Assembly: GCA_943330455.2 (NCBI GenBank)
Contig: CALQHT020000005.1
Coordinates: 1 to 49,492 of the forward strand
Direction of reading: 5' to 3'
DNA: 49,492 bases
Source: Nitrosovibrio sp. Nv4
GTDB lineage: Bacteria > Pseudomonadota > Alphaproteobacteria > Acetobacterales > Acetobacteraceae
Shown: piece by piece, positions 16,412 to 24,301 of the stretch
How the letters are laid out: every line of letters begins with the position of its first letter
Numbering within the stretch: position 1 is the first letter of the stretch
The notes under the pieces: generated by a model
The model's database searches: none
The model's input: only the letters and a program-made list of their open reading frames with translations
What the model was told of the DNA's origin: nothing
Translations under genes and position numbers: made by a program

Positions 16412-17626
16412 ATGGACCCTTGCGCCGATATGTCGGGCTTCGCTGCCAGCGAGCACCGCTCGCCCAGCCTGCTCGGCGGCGCGGAGGGGCCGAACATCCT
16501 GCTCGTCTGCCGTGACCCGTCCTGGGACCGCGCGGTCCGGGATGCCGCGACGGCCATCGGACGATGCGGCACCGTGTCCTTGGTCCCCGCCGATGTCGCA
16601 CTGCGCCACCTGGCAGCGTTACCCGACTACTATTCACACCTCTTGGTTGAAAATAATGGCAACGAGACACTTCTGGACACGTTGATCCAGTTGACATCCA
16701 ATGCCGCCGGGTCCGAAACCGAGATGCTGATGCTGGGCGGCGGGATCGATCGCGTCCCCTTTGTCAATGTGATCACCGCGGCAACCAGCCAATCCGTCCG
16801 AGAGGCCTTGATGGTGAACTCGCCCCAACGTGGCCAGACCAGGACCGACCTGCAACTCTCGGAGGTGCGCGCCGCGCTGGAAAACGCCCAGATTTCAGCC
16901 CGTTATCAACCGATCGTTCGATTGAAGGACCGCGCCCTCGCCGCGCTGGAAGTTCTCGCTCGCCTGGATCACCCTGTCATCGGCACCGTCATGCCCGACC
17001 GCTTCGTCCCTCAGGTCGAGGATGCGGGACTCGCCGAACAACTGACCGAACTGATCGCCGCCCGCGCCTTCGCCGATATGACCGGGCCTGCGCTCAGCGC
17101 GCTGAAAACCCCGATCACCATCAATTTTCCCTTGTCGGTGCTGCTCCGCTCCGAAGCCATCGCGGTCCTGGAAGCCCAGCGCATCGCTTCCGGCCTGCCC
17201 GCCGAGCAGATTGTCGTCGAGTTGACGGAAAGCACGCCGGTCGAGGATTTCGTGGCCCTGCGCAAGGCGGTCGAGCATGTCCGTGCCCTGGGATACCGCG
17301 CCGCGATCGACGATGTCAGCCCGACGGTGCCCGGCCTGGACGAACTCCTGTCGATCCCGTTCACCAGCCTGAAGCTGGACAAGGATCTGTTCACCGGCCA
17401 GTTCGATGACGCCGCCACCACCGATTTCGTGCGCGACACCATCCGCCGAGCGCATGAACACGACATGCAGGTGATCGCCGAGGGCATCGAAACCGTCGAG
17501 ATGTGGCGCAAGGTCAAGGCGTTGGAAGTAGACGCGGCCCAGGGCTTCCTGATCGCGCGTCCCTTGCCCGCCGCCGCCGTCTCGATCTGGCTGGAAGGCT
17601 GGCAGGCGTCCAGTTTGTTGGACTGA
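16412..17626 (+). CDS. EAL domain protein with receiver-like N-terminus
   Basis: 404 residues. Residues about 25-130 look like a receiver-type alpha/beta domain (NILLVCRDPSWDRAV start) but lack a clear phospho-acceptor Asp. Residues about 150-400 are an EAL domain: YQPIVRLKDRALAALEVLAR has EVL in place of EAL but keeps the metal-binding Glu; TINFP keeps Asn, VVELTES keeps Glu, AIDDVSP keeps the DD pair, LKLDKDL keeps Lys, VIAEGIET keeps Glu and AQGF keeps Gln. The DFG-like loop 6 is changed to DDVSPTVPGLDE. It may hydrolyse cyclic di-GMP or only bind it. No membrane segment. It follows the MITE and an AT-rich stretch. Confidence 0.85.
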   Translation: MDPCADMSGFAASEHRSPSLLGGAEGPNILLVCRDPSWDRAVRDAATAIGRCGTVSLVPADVALRHLAALPDYYSHLLVENNGNETLLDTLIQLTSNAAGSETEMLMLGGGIDRVPFVNVITAATSQSVREALMVNSPQRGQTRTDLQLSEVRAALENAQISARYQPIVRLKDRALAALEVLARLDHPVIGTVMPDRFVPQVEDAGLAEQLTELIAARAFADMTGPALSALKTPITINFPLSVLLRSEAIAVLEAQRIASGLPAEQIVVELTESTPVEDFVALRKAVEHVRALGYRAAIDDVSPTVPGLDELLSIPFTSLKLDKDLFTGQFDDAATTDFVRDTIRRAHEHDMQVIAEGIETVEMWRKVKALEVDAAQGFLIARPLPAAAVSIWLEGWQASSLLD

Positions 17627-17667
17627 TCGGCCTTGGCGGGAGGACAGCGCCTCCGCCCGCCCCTGAC

Positions 17668-18345
17668 TCAGGCTCCCGGCGTCAGGACGTACAACAACTG
17701 ATAGGTCGGATAGGGGCGCACATCCGTCACCCCATGCGCCGCCGGATCGTCCGCCAGGACCGACGCGCGGGCAGTGTCCAGTGCTTCCGGCACGGTGGCC
17801 TCAATTGCCAGCACCCACTCGACGCCGCCATCCGGCCCGGCTTTCAGGGCGAGTTCCGACGTCTCGCTCGCCGGTTCGCTGTCCGAACCGACCCAGGCAT
17901 GGGCGGCGACGATCTGAGGCAACCCGACCAGCGCGTTTACCCACGCTTCCAGCCAGGCCCGCGCCGCCGATTCGCGACCGGCGGCGACGCTCATGTGGAT
18001 GACGGTCGCGGCCCCGCCGATCCCCTGCCCCGCGGTTGCGATCACATCGCAGATTCCGCGTTGCGCGATCTGGAACCCTGCCATCACCCGCTGGGTCCAG
18101 GGTGTCGGGTGATCCAACTGCCAGCGATAGAGGCCGGTGGTCAGGACCTCCATCGTCGTCGCTTCATACAGGGCCATGTAGCGCGGCGAGCCTTCCGCCG
18201 CCCGATACCGTCGGCCCCGCACCATGCCGGGCACCGAGGTCCGTTCCGGGATGTGTTCATGCAGGTACCAGTTGTTGAAATCGTCCTCGATCGCGGGATC
18301 GACCTGGTTCCAGACGCCGAGAACGGCCTTGCCAAGCAGAGCCAT
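17668..18345 (-). CDS. conserved hypothetical protein, dimeric alpha/beta-barrel-like
   Basis: 225 residues. I do not recognise a named family with certainty. The N-terminus GVWNQVDPAIEDDFNNWYLH followed by EHIPERTSVPGMVRGRRYRA resembles EthD/ferredoxin-like small-barrel proteins, where a WY.HEH.PE motif and a later RGRRYR strand recur. A second similar half may begin near HMSVAAGRESAARAWLEAW. It overlaps the stop of the SDR gene upstream by one base (TGATG), so the two are surely co-translated and probably act on the same substrate. Confidence 0.65.
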   Translation of the reverse strand: MALLGKAVLGVWNQVDPAIEDDFNNWYLHEHIPERTSVPGMVRGRRYRAAEGSPRYMALYEATTMEVLTTGLYRWQLDHPTPWTQRVMAGFQIAQRGICDVIATAGQGIGGAATVIHMSVAAGRESAARAWLEAWVNALVGLPQIVAAHAWVGSDSEPASETSELALKAGPDGGVEWVLAIEATVPEALDTARASVLADDPAAHGVTDVRPYPTYQLLYVLTPGA

Positions 18346-19400
18346 CAGGGGAGCACCTTCAATGCGCGATACGAATCCAGGTGGCGGATGAACTGAACCT
18401 CGGTGTCGTCCATGTCATGGAACCCGGCGCGGCGAGCGCGGTTCATGCTGGACACCACGTCCCAGTCGATATTCCAGACGAAATCGCCATACGGCCAGAG
18501 CGCGACATCGGCGATGTCGGGATAGCGCAGCCCGTGGCGTTCGGCGATCGCCCGCCAGACGGGGGTTTTGTCCGCCATCCAGCGCTCCAGCTTCAGCGGG
18601 CGCACCATGCCGAGCGGCAGTCCGAAATAGTCGGCGAGTCGGGGCCATAGGCGAGACCAGCGGAACGTGTCGCCGTTGGTGATGTTGAAGGCCTGATCGG
18701 CGGCCGCGGGCTCGGTCATCGCCCAGAAGATGAAGCGGGCGAGGACCGTGCAATCCGTCACCTCGGTCAGCGCGTCATAGGCGCCCTGCTTGCCGGGGAA
18801 GTCGAACCGCGCGCCCAGTTCCTTGCAGAGCGCGGCATAGGCGCCGACGACCGTGATCAGGTTGCGTGGGCGGCCTGGCTCCACATCCACCAGGTATTGC
18901 GGGCGGCTGGCCGACCAGGTCCATTCTTTGCCCGTTCGGCGGGCGGTGAGGAGGTCCTGCTGGTCGTAGTAGAAATTTGGGGGCAGATGGCGGGGATCGT
19001 CCTCCCGCGTTGGTGTCAGCATGGCGCCGAGATGCAGGCCGTACCACTTGCCGCCTTCCAGCAGATGGACGTGGCGCAGGGATGGGATGTCGACGGCGTC
19101 CAGCAGGTTGCGCAGCAGGATCACGTTGCCGGGCACGTCCTCGACCCCGCCTTCGCCGAACGGCGCGCGGGAGGCGTAGACCATGTGCGTGACCGCGCCT
19201 GCCTGCGCGACGGCGGCCTTGCAGGAGTCCAGGCTGGTGAAATCTGTCCGGATATAGCGGACATTCCCGGGCGGTGGGACGGACGGCGGGTTGCGGCAGA
19301 GACCCACGGCGCGCCAGCCGGGCGTGCGGGCGATCAGTTCCGTCAGGCGGGACGCCGCGGCCCCGGTGGCGCCGGCAATCAGCGCGGTATTGTCAGGCAT
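18345..19400 (-). CDS. SDR family oxidoreductase, PRISE-like (progesterone 5-beta-reductase / iridoid synthase type)
   Basis: 351 residues. The NAD(P) loop is ALIAGATGAAASRLTELIAR. Several features point to the PRISE group of atypical extended SDRs: WRAVGLCRNPP, a HLLEGGKWYGLHLG stretch with Lys-Trp-Tyr in the active site, PPNFYYDQQDLLTARR with the conserved FYYDxxD, WSASRPQYLVDV and FNITNGDTFRWSRLWP. PRISE enzymes reduce activated C=C bonds of enones. The bacterial substrate is unknown. The co-translated hypothetical follows. A perfect palindrome CCTCCGTATCGGAGG near 19426-19440 just before the gene could be an operator. Confidence 0.8.
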   Translation of the reverse strand: MPDNTALIAGATGAAASRLTELIARTPGWRAVGLCRNPPSVPPPGNVRYIRTDFTSLDSCKAAVAQAGAVTHMVYASRAPFGEGGVEDVPGNVILLRNLLDAVDIPSLRHVHLLEGGKWYGLHLGAMLTPTREDDPRHLPPNFYYDQQDLLTARRTGKEWTWSASRPQYLVDVEPGRPRNLITVVGAYAALCKELGARFDFPGKQGAYDALTEVTDCTVLARFIFWAMTEPAAADQAFNITNGDTFRWSRLWPRLADYFGLPLGMVRPLKLERWMADKTPVWRAIAERHGLRYPDIADVALWPYGDFVWNIDWDVVSSMNRARRAGFHDMDDTEVQFIRHLDSYRALKVLP

Positions 19401-19523
19401 GCGCTGACCTCTTTGGCATTTTCGATCCTCCGTATCGGAGGTTCATGCTGACAGCATGGGGCTGTATGGGCAAACGAGGGGGCTGCTCCAAGCGGCAGAC
19501 GAGCATTTTTCCTCGGCTTGCGG

Positions 19524-19541
19524 TATAATGGCGGCAAGGAG
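19524..19541 (+). promoter_or_regulatory. promoter -10 and ribosome binding site of the Fic module
   Basis: A consensus TATAAT at 19524-19529 lies 17 bases before the start of the small gene at 19547, and a strong AAGGAG at 19536-19541 lies 5 bases before it. With so little space between them the transcript would have almost no leader. A clear -35 was not found. A consensus -10 is uncommon in this GC-rich DNA. Confidence 0.5.
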
Positions 19542-19546
19542 AACCT

Positions 19547-19792
19547 ATGCCGGACAGCCATCATCAGACCGACATCAAGGCCACCATTCGTGCTTTGGCC
19601 GAACGGCATCGGATCACCTATAGGCCGACCGACACCGATGAGCTGGCTCACCATATCACCCGGCTCGCCGGGGATGATGTAGTGTTCGATGAGACCGAAC
19701 AGCTTCTGATTGCCCTTCAGAGAGCCGGACACCTGAGCCGCACCGAAGCCGTGTTGCTTCAAGCGGATTATCTGCGCCAGGCGAAGGCGTGA
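19547..19792 (+). CDS. small protein upstream of Fic, putative antitoxin
   Basis: 81 residues, acidic and helical, MPDSHHQTDIKATIRALAER at the start and FDETEQLLIALQRAGHLSRT near the end. Its stop overlaps the Fic start by 4 bp (GTGA), the usual layout of class I Fic systems in which a small antitoxin precedes the toxin. I do not find the canonical inhibitory S/T-x3-E-G/N motif; PTDTDEL has T-x3-E but is followed by Leu. It may therefore be a VbhA-like antitoxin with an altered motif or a different partner. Function inferred from position. Confidence 0.65.
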   Translation: MPDSHHQTDIKATIRALAERHRITYRPTDTDELAHHITRLAGDDVVFDETEQLLIALQRAGHLSRTEAVLLQADYLRQAKA

Positions 19793-20586
19793 CGTTCGAT
19801 CCGTCTGGCGATCTTGAAACACGCTTGTACCTACGAAACGTCGCCGGAGAAAAAGGCCCCGATATTGTCAGGCAATTGGAACACAACTCGTTCGTGACCG
19901 GCATTGACGAGGCGTTCAATCGGCTCGCGCAAATCGACCGCCTCAATTACCGTGACGTACTCGACGCCCACAAAACGCTGTTCGAGGCCGTCTATCCTTG
20001 GGCTGGGCAAGACCGGGCGCAGACCGCGCCGGACATCGCCGTCAGCAAGGGCGAAGTCCTCTTTGCACATCCGAACGATGCACGGGCAGCCGTCGAATAT
20101 GGGTTGCGGCTCGGCCACGACAAAAACTTCATGGCGAACAAACCCGGTGAGGTCAGGGGTTACTTCGCCTATCGCCATCCCTTTCTCGATGGCAACGGGC
20201 GCACGATCATGGTCGTGCATACCGAACTCGCGCAACGCGCGGGCATCGCCATTGATTGGGCGGCGACCGACAAGACCGCCTATCTGGTGGCGCTCACTCG
20301 CGAAGTGGACAGCCCCGGTAAGGGGCATCTCGATAACTACCTCAAGCGCTATGTGCGCTCCGCCATTGGCCATGAGAACCTTGCAAGCCATATCGCCGAG
20401 ACGCGCGGGTTTGATGGAGATCCCCATCAGTCGCTCGGCTCGAACGAAGTTCTGGGCCGGTTCAGCGAGCCAGACATTCAAGCCCGCTATCAGCACCAGC
20501 AGCAACACCGGGCAGCCGACCACCAACCCGAACCACATCCGCCGGCGAATGACCGCCCGCGCGGGCGTGGTGGCCGTGGCCGGTAG
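19789..20586 (+). CDS. Fic family protein (probable AMP-transferase toxin)
   Basis: 265 residues with a GTG start that overlaps the previous stop. The Fic motif is intact: HPFLDGNGR at about residues 130-138, with catalytic His and the anion-binding GNGR. Upstream, VYPWAGQDRAQTAPDIAVSK is the flap region that positions the target. Fic enzymes transfer AMP to hydroxyl side chains of target proteins; as toxins they often act on topoisomerases. The last 40 residues are rich in Gln, His, Pro and Arg and look disordered. The module lies in an accessory stretch with looser codon use, consistent with transfer. Confidence 0.88.
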   Translation: MTFDPSGDLETRLYLRNVAGEKGPDIVRQLEHNSFVTGIDEAFNRLAQIDRLNYRDVLDAHKTLFEAVYPWAGQDRAQTAPDIAVSKGEVLFAHPNDARAAVEYGLRLGHDKNFMANKPGEVRGYFAYRHPFLDGNGRTIMVVHTELAQRAGIAIDWAATDKTAYLVALTREVDSPGKGHLDNYLKRYVRSAIGHENLASHIAETRGFDGDPHQSLGSNEVLGRFSEPDIQARYQHQQQHRAADHQPEPHPPANDRPRGRGGRGR

Positions 20587-21032
20587 TTTGTTACGTTGGT
20601 CAAGAAATACGCAGCAAGATAACTTGGTGGTTAACCTACGACGATCGACTCATGTTCATGGTTTCGGGGGCTTGCGGCTTCCCGACTGGACGGGAGATGC
20701 GACGCTGTGCTGCAGCGTTTAGTGCGGCGTAGATCAAACTGCGCGCAATGAAAAAACGGTCTGACGCATTATCGCCGCACACTTCGTCAGTCGGCCTTAG
20801 CGAACGACTTTGACCAAATTGGCAGGTGAGCCCTGAATACACGTCAAACCGGTCATGTCGCCAGTTTGGCGGCTGGTGACAGGACTATCGGATCTGCCCC
20901 ACCTTCGCATGCGGCACGGCGAGATCAGTTGTCGGCGTTGCATCCAGGCGGGGTAAGACATCGGGGCCGGCCAAGGGACGCCGGCCTCCGTCTTGCGCGA
21001 TGCTGGACCTCGAATGCTCTCAAGTCGCAGTG
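20587..21032. other. gene-free stretch after fic
   Basis: No frame looks like a protein. Base composition is less GC-rich than the core genes. A hairpin-like GCCGGCC...GGCCGGC segment lies near 20968-20985. I see no tRNA, no IS end and no attachment site here. Confidence 0.45.
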
Positions 21033-21419
21033 TCAGCGATCCGAGAGCACGCCTGGCGGTACAGCACGCTGCCGGGTTCCACGATGGATACTGACACTGT
21101 CGACGCCTCGCCGTAGCAGGGCATCACGTGCCCAACGGGACCGTATCCCGTAGAGACAAACCAGGATAACGCTCCGGCCGGATGACGCCATCTCGACTTC
21201 CATCGTGAAAGCATCATCGTCGCCTCCCTTGGTCGGGTGCATATACGGAACCGCGATGGCGCCTGCGATGGGAGCGTCAACCTCCGACGGAATGCGGACA
21301 TCGATCAGCACGGCGGCATCCGCCCGCCGCGCCCTTTCCGCCTGTTCCCACGTGATCGTTCCACCATCGTCCACTTCGGCACAGCCGATCACGGCCAGAA
21401 GCAAAACTATCACGGGCAT
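21033..21419 (-). CDS. rhodanese-like domain lipoprotein
   Basis: 128 residues from the ATG at 21419, chosen because MPVIVLLLAVIGC is then a short lipoprotein signal with lipobox VIGC; a longer frame opens upstream. The mature part has AVLIDVRIPSEVDAPIAGAI, the typical rhodanese D-x-R motif with Glu, and VILVCLYGIRSRWARDALLR, where Cys-Leu-Tyr-Gly-Ile-Arg is the active-site loop C-x2-G-x-R. It would be anchored in the envelope and could carry persulfide sulfur. Next to it on the other strand is another small lipoprotein gene. Confidence 0.72.
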   Translation of the reverse strand: MPVIVLLLAVIGCAEVDDGGTITWEQAERARRADAAVLIDVRIPSEVDAPIAGAIAVPYMHPTKGGDDDAFTMEVEMASSGRSVILVCLYGIRSRWARDALLRRGVDSVSIHRGTRQRAVPPGVLSDR

Positions 21420-21602
21420 GCGAAGGAGCGTTGCGCCCGATCTCCGCGCCACCACGCCCTTCGTGCCGCGCGGGCCGGCACCGCTCGCTTTGCTATTCAT
21501 GTCGATCGATGCATGGTACTGATGATCAAATGAAGCTGGCCCTACAAGCGATCCGCGTGCTGCGATTATACCATGGCCCTATCACCAGAGGGATAACCGA
21601 AA

Positions 21603-22037
21603 ATGAGTTCACTCCGTGCTCTCGCGCTGTGCGTCGTCATCGTTTCGTGTGCGCCACAGAATGCGTCCTCCGACGCCCCCTTGCCACATGACCTTTCAAT
21701 CGTCGCGCCCGGCCCCGACATTCCGCCGGCCGCGGCACAATTCAGTGGTCTCTGGCGCGGCGCATGGGGTGGAACGATGGCGCATGTGCTTGTCGTCGAG
21801 AAAATCCCCACTCCGACAACGGCTATGATCGTATACTCGGTCGGCGCGAACCCCTCGATTGGGATTCAGCCGTCCTGGTGGCGCTCCTCCGCGACGATCG
21901 AGAATGATACACTCGTGTACCAAGATACCTCCGGCGCGCTTGTCGTACGGTACAAGCCGCAATCCGATGGCTCGCTGGCGGCGACCTATCGGAATGGCCT
22001 TCGTGGCTGGTATGGCTCCGCGACGATGAAGAAATAA
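21603..22037 (+). CDS. small lipoprotein of unknown function
   Basis: 144 residues. The N-terminus MSSLRALALCVVIVSC is a lipoprotein signal with lipobox IVSC. The mature protein has a lone globular part starting FSGLWRGAWGGTMAHVLVVE and ending YRNGLRGWYGSATMKK; the alternation of hydrophobic and polar residues and Trp-Gly pairs suggests a small beta barrel of the lipocalin or calycin kind, but no family is recognised. It is divergent from the rhodanese lipoprotein, and 183 bp separate the starts. Confidence 0.65.
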   Translation: MSSLRALALCVVIVSCAPQNASSDAPLPHDLSIVAPGPDIPPAAAQFSGLWRGAWGGTMAHVLVVEKIPTPTTAMIVYSVGANPSIGIQPSWWRSSATIENDTLVYQDTSGALVVRYKPQSDGSLAATYRNGLRGWYGSATMKK

Positions 22038-22120
22038 GGGTCCCAGAGGTGGTCAAAAAATGAGCACAGCGCGATAGAGGGTCACCAGACGATTTATCTG
22101 CCGAGTGAGCACCGACGACG

Positions 22121-22152
22121 ACCGGAGCCGCCTGGCGCGAGGCGGCTCCGGT
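22121..22152. terminator. strong perfect hairpin downstream of the lipoprotein gene
   Basis: ACCGGAGCCGCCT at 22121-22133 pairs perfectly with AGGCGGCTCCGGT at 22140-22152 around a 6-base loop. It lies 84 bp after the lipoprotein stop. There is no T-run after it on either strand, so it may block or stabilise transcripts rather than be a textbook terminator. Confidence 0.55.
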
Positions 22153-23028
22153 CATTCGAGAATTTCGCACCAAGATCCGAGCCTTGAAATCGAAGAGCTT
22201 TACCGTTGCGGAAATGTGGTGCGCACAGACCGATGCGCGCAGCCGACCTGGACAGGTCGTCCGCTTAGGCGACGCGCAAGAGTGACCGTCCTGCGGGCGA
22301 ACGGACGCTCCCAGTTGGAGCGATGGATTTATTCGTCGCCTGACTAACACGCCGAGGCCTTCGCCAAGGGGCAGGTCTGCCGGGCATCCACCCCGCGCGA
22401 TGCCCGAAACCAGGCAGAGTGAAAACTACAGACCACGAAACAGGCAGCGATTGATGCTTTCCAAAGCAGACGTGAACGACAGATTAACAACCGGGAAGCG
22501 GAACAAATACCCCCGAGTCCCGCACGAATTCGCAACGAAACCCCCGGTTTTCCGCAGCATTTCGCAATGAACCAGGCCGGCCGCCAGACTTAAAGTAAAC
22601 TCTCAAAACGACCTGAATCGTCGCGCCTTATCAGTCAGATGACGGCCGATCCTGATGTCAGATCTTAAATACCGCGAGGACCGCGACAGGCCTCCGTCCA
22701 CGCTGTCTCAAAAACCAAGACGCGCGTGTTAACCGACCGCACACAAATTCTACAAACAACACCCGATCAAGGCGTTACAGCCCGGTCTTCATCCAACGAT
22801 TCGGCCCGGATACGAATTTCCTTGCCACGGGGCACCCCGTCATTCTAGAATATAAAGTGAATATCTAGGCTGGATCATGACCTCCCACCCGCGCAAAACC
22901 CGCCCGCACGCATCCGAAACCAGCCTCCGACGCGGCGTGCACCCCTGCGTTGTAGTGCCGAACCACCCAACTACCGCCCCCTCCACCAGCCCTCATGGCT
23001 CATATGCCTGCCGGAGTGGTTGTTCTCG
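22153..23028. other. gene-free stretch, about 0.9 kb
   Basis: No frame shows protein-like composition or a recognisable domain. The part around 22590-22880 is richer in A and T than anything else nearby and has promoter-like stretches, including the short palindrome ATTCTAGAAT near 22845. No gene that such a promoter could serve is visible. It may be decayed mobile DNA. Confidence 0.45.
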
Positions 23029-23229
23029 TACCAACCGGCCGAAACAATGACCCGTCGGTGTCCCCTCACCATTACAGGGCTTGGGCCGACAACCCGTGCT
23101 TCAACGACAGGGGGTGGGTTGCCGGGTCAAGCCCGGCAATGACGGTCAGGGAAATGGCGGTGAGGGCAGTGGCGGACGGGGCAATGACGGACGGGGCAAG
23201 GCATCGGTCATCGTTTCGCCCGTTTGGTA
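23029..23229. repeat. composite nested inverted-repeat element, copy 2
   Basis: Outer left arm TACCAACCGGCCGAAACAAT with GACCC at 23029-23053; outer right arm GGCATCGGTCATCGTTTCGC with CCGTTTGGTA ending at 23229. The core lies between about 23065 and 23144; its left half is damaged (ATTACAGGGCTTGGGCCGAC) while the right half, GTTGCCGGGTCAAGCCCGGC, is intact. Extra GGCAATGACGG-like units follow the core. It lies downstream of phnX. Confidence 0.8.
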
Positions 23230-23467
23230 TGACGCGTTGCCCCAGAATGGACTCTGGCCATCCGTCTCGCGGTCCATCCAGACTGACGGCCAACCCGGAA
23301 CACAAAGACAGCCGCGCCGCCAACCCGCGAAAACCACCGTGCCGAGCTAATCGAATGACTGCCCCGCCCAACCCCAGCAATCGGCCCCATCAAACGCCAA
23401 GGCACGAATCAGCAGCAGGAAGTGCCGGCGGCCCACCGTCTCACGCAGCAACCCGCCGCCAAACCCC

Positions 23468-24301
23468 TCACCCAACCGATCGACCCGCCCCCAACCGCGG
23501 CATCACCCCGTCCCCCAACAACCGATCGATCTCCGTCACCACCCCCGGCAAATCCGCCAAACTGTCGATGATAAAGTCCGCGTCTCCCAACTCCACAGCC
23601 GCCTTGGCCCGCAGCGCGGCCCGCTCCGCATCCGACAACCCCGCGAGTTCCGAAGCGGAAAGCCCCGCCACATTGCCCGCCAAAGCAATCCCGACCGTCC
23701 AGGTTCCGGCCGCAATCCCTTCCCCGATCCCCGGCGCCGTATCGTCGACCTTCACCACGCAAGCCGCTGGCCAAACCCCCAACCGCGCCATCGCATACCA
23801 CATCATCAAAGGGCTCGGCCGCCCCGCCGGCAGGTCGCCAGCGCAGACGGTAAATTCCGGGCTGTAGCCGGCCAAAGCCGCGATCGGCTCCACCACGTCC
23901 ATGATCGGGCGCGTATAACCGGTCGTCGCCGCCACTTTCAGACCCCGCGCACGCAGCGCGTCCACCGCCTCGATCGCACCAGGGATCATGTCGGCATGGT
24001 CACGGACCGAGGCGACATTCATCGGCTCAAACACCTGGAAAATCGCGTCGACATCGGCTTCGGCAAAATCCCGCCCATGCCGAGCACGCCAGGCCGCGTT
24101 GACCGCGGGGGCGGCGCCCACGGCACGGATATGATCCCATTTCGCCATACCCATCGGCCCCCGCGCGTCGGCGATCGAAATCTCCACCCCGAAATGCCCG
24201 AAAGCCCGCACAAACGCTCCCATCGGCGCTCGGCTGCCATGATCGACGACGGTTCCCGCCCAATCGAGAATCGCCGCCTTGAGTTTCAAACGCTCTTTCA
24301 T
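23468..24301 (-). CDS. phnX: phosphonoacetaldehyde hydrolase (phosphonatase)
   Basis: 277 residues from ATG 24301; the frame is open upstream but that overlaps the previous gene. HAD-fold motifs: AAILDWAGTVVDHGSRAPMG contains the nucleophile Asp in DWAGT, specific to phosphonatases. AKWDHIR holds the cap-domain Lys region; the enzyme uses a Schiff-base Lys. ATTGYTRPIMD is motif 2 and VVKVDDTAPGIGEGIAAGTW is the acidic motif. It splits phosphonoacetaldehyde into acetaldehyde and phosphate. The start overlaps the upstream oxidoreductase gene by 4 bp, tying the two together. No phnW transaminase is nearby. Confidence 0.93.
   Translation of the reverse strand: MKERLKLKAAILDWAGTVVDHGSRAPMGAFVRAFGHFGVEISIADARGPMGMAKWDHIRAVGAAPAVNAAWRARHGRDFAEADVDAIFQVFEPMNVASVRDHADMIPGAIEAVDALRARGLKVAATTGYTRPIMDVVEPIAALAGYSPEFTVCAGDLPAGRPSPLMMWYAMARLGVWPAACVVKVDDTAPGIGEGIAAGTWTVGIALAGNVAGLSASELAGLSDAERAALRAKAAVELGDADFIIDSLADLPGVVTEIDRLLGDGVMPRLGAGRSVG

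Noticed and set aside
22153-23028. Small genes in the 0.9-kb gap
   Set aside because: Frames are short, without ribosome binding site or protein-like composition, and none resembles a known family.
22995-23867. A 290-codon plus-strand frame
   Set aside because: Its first part is translated from the composite repeat and the rest is antisense to phnX.
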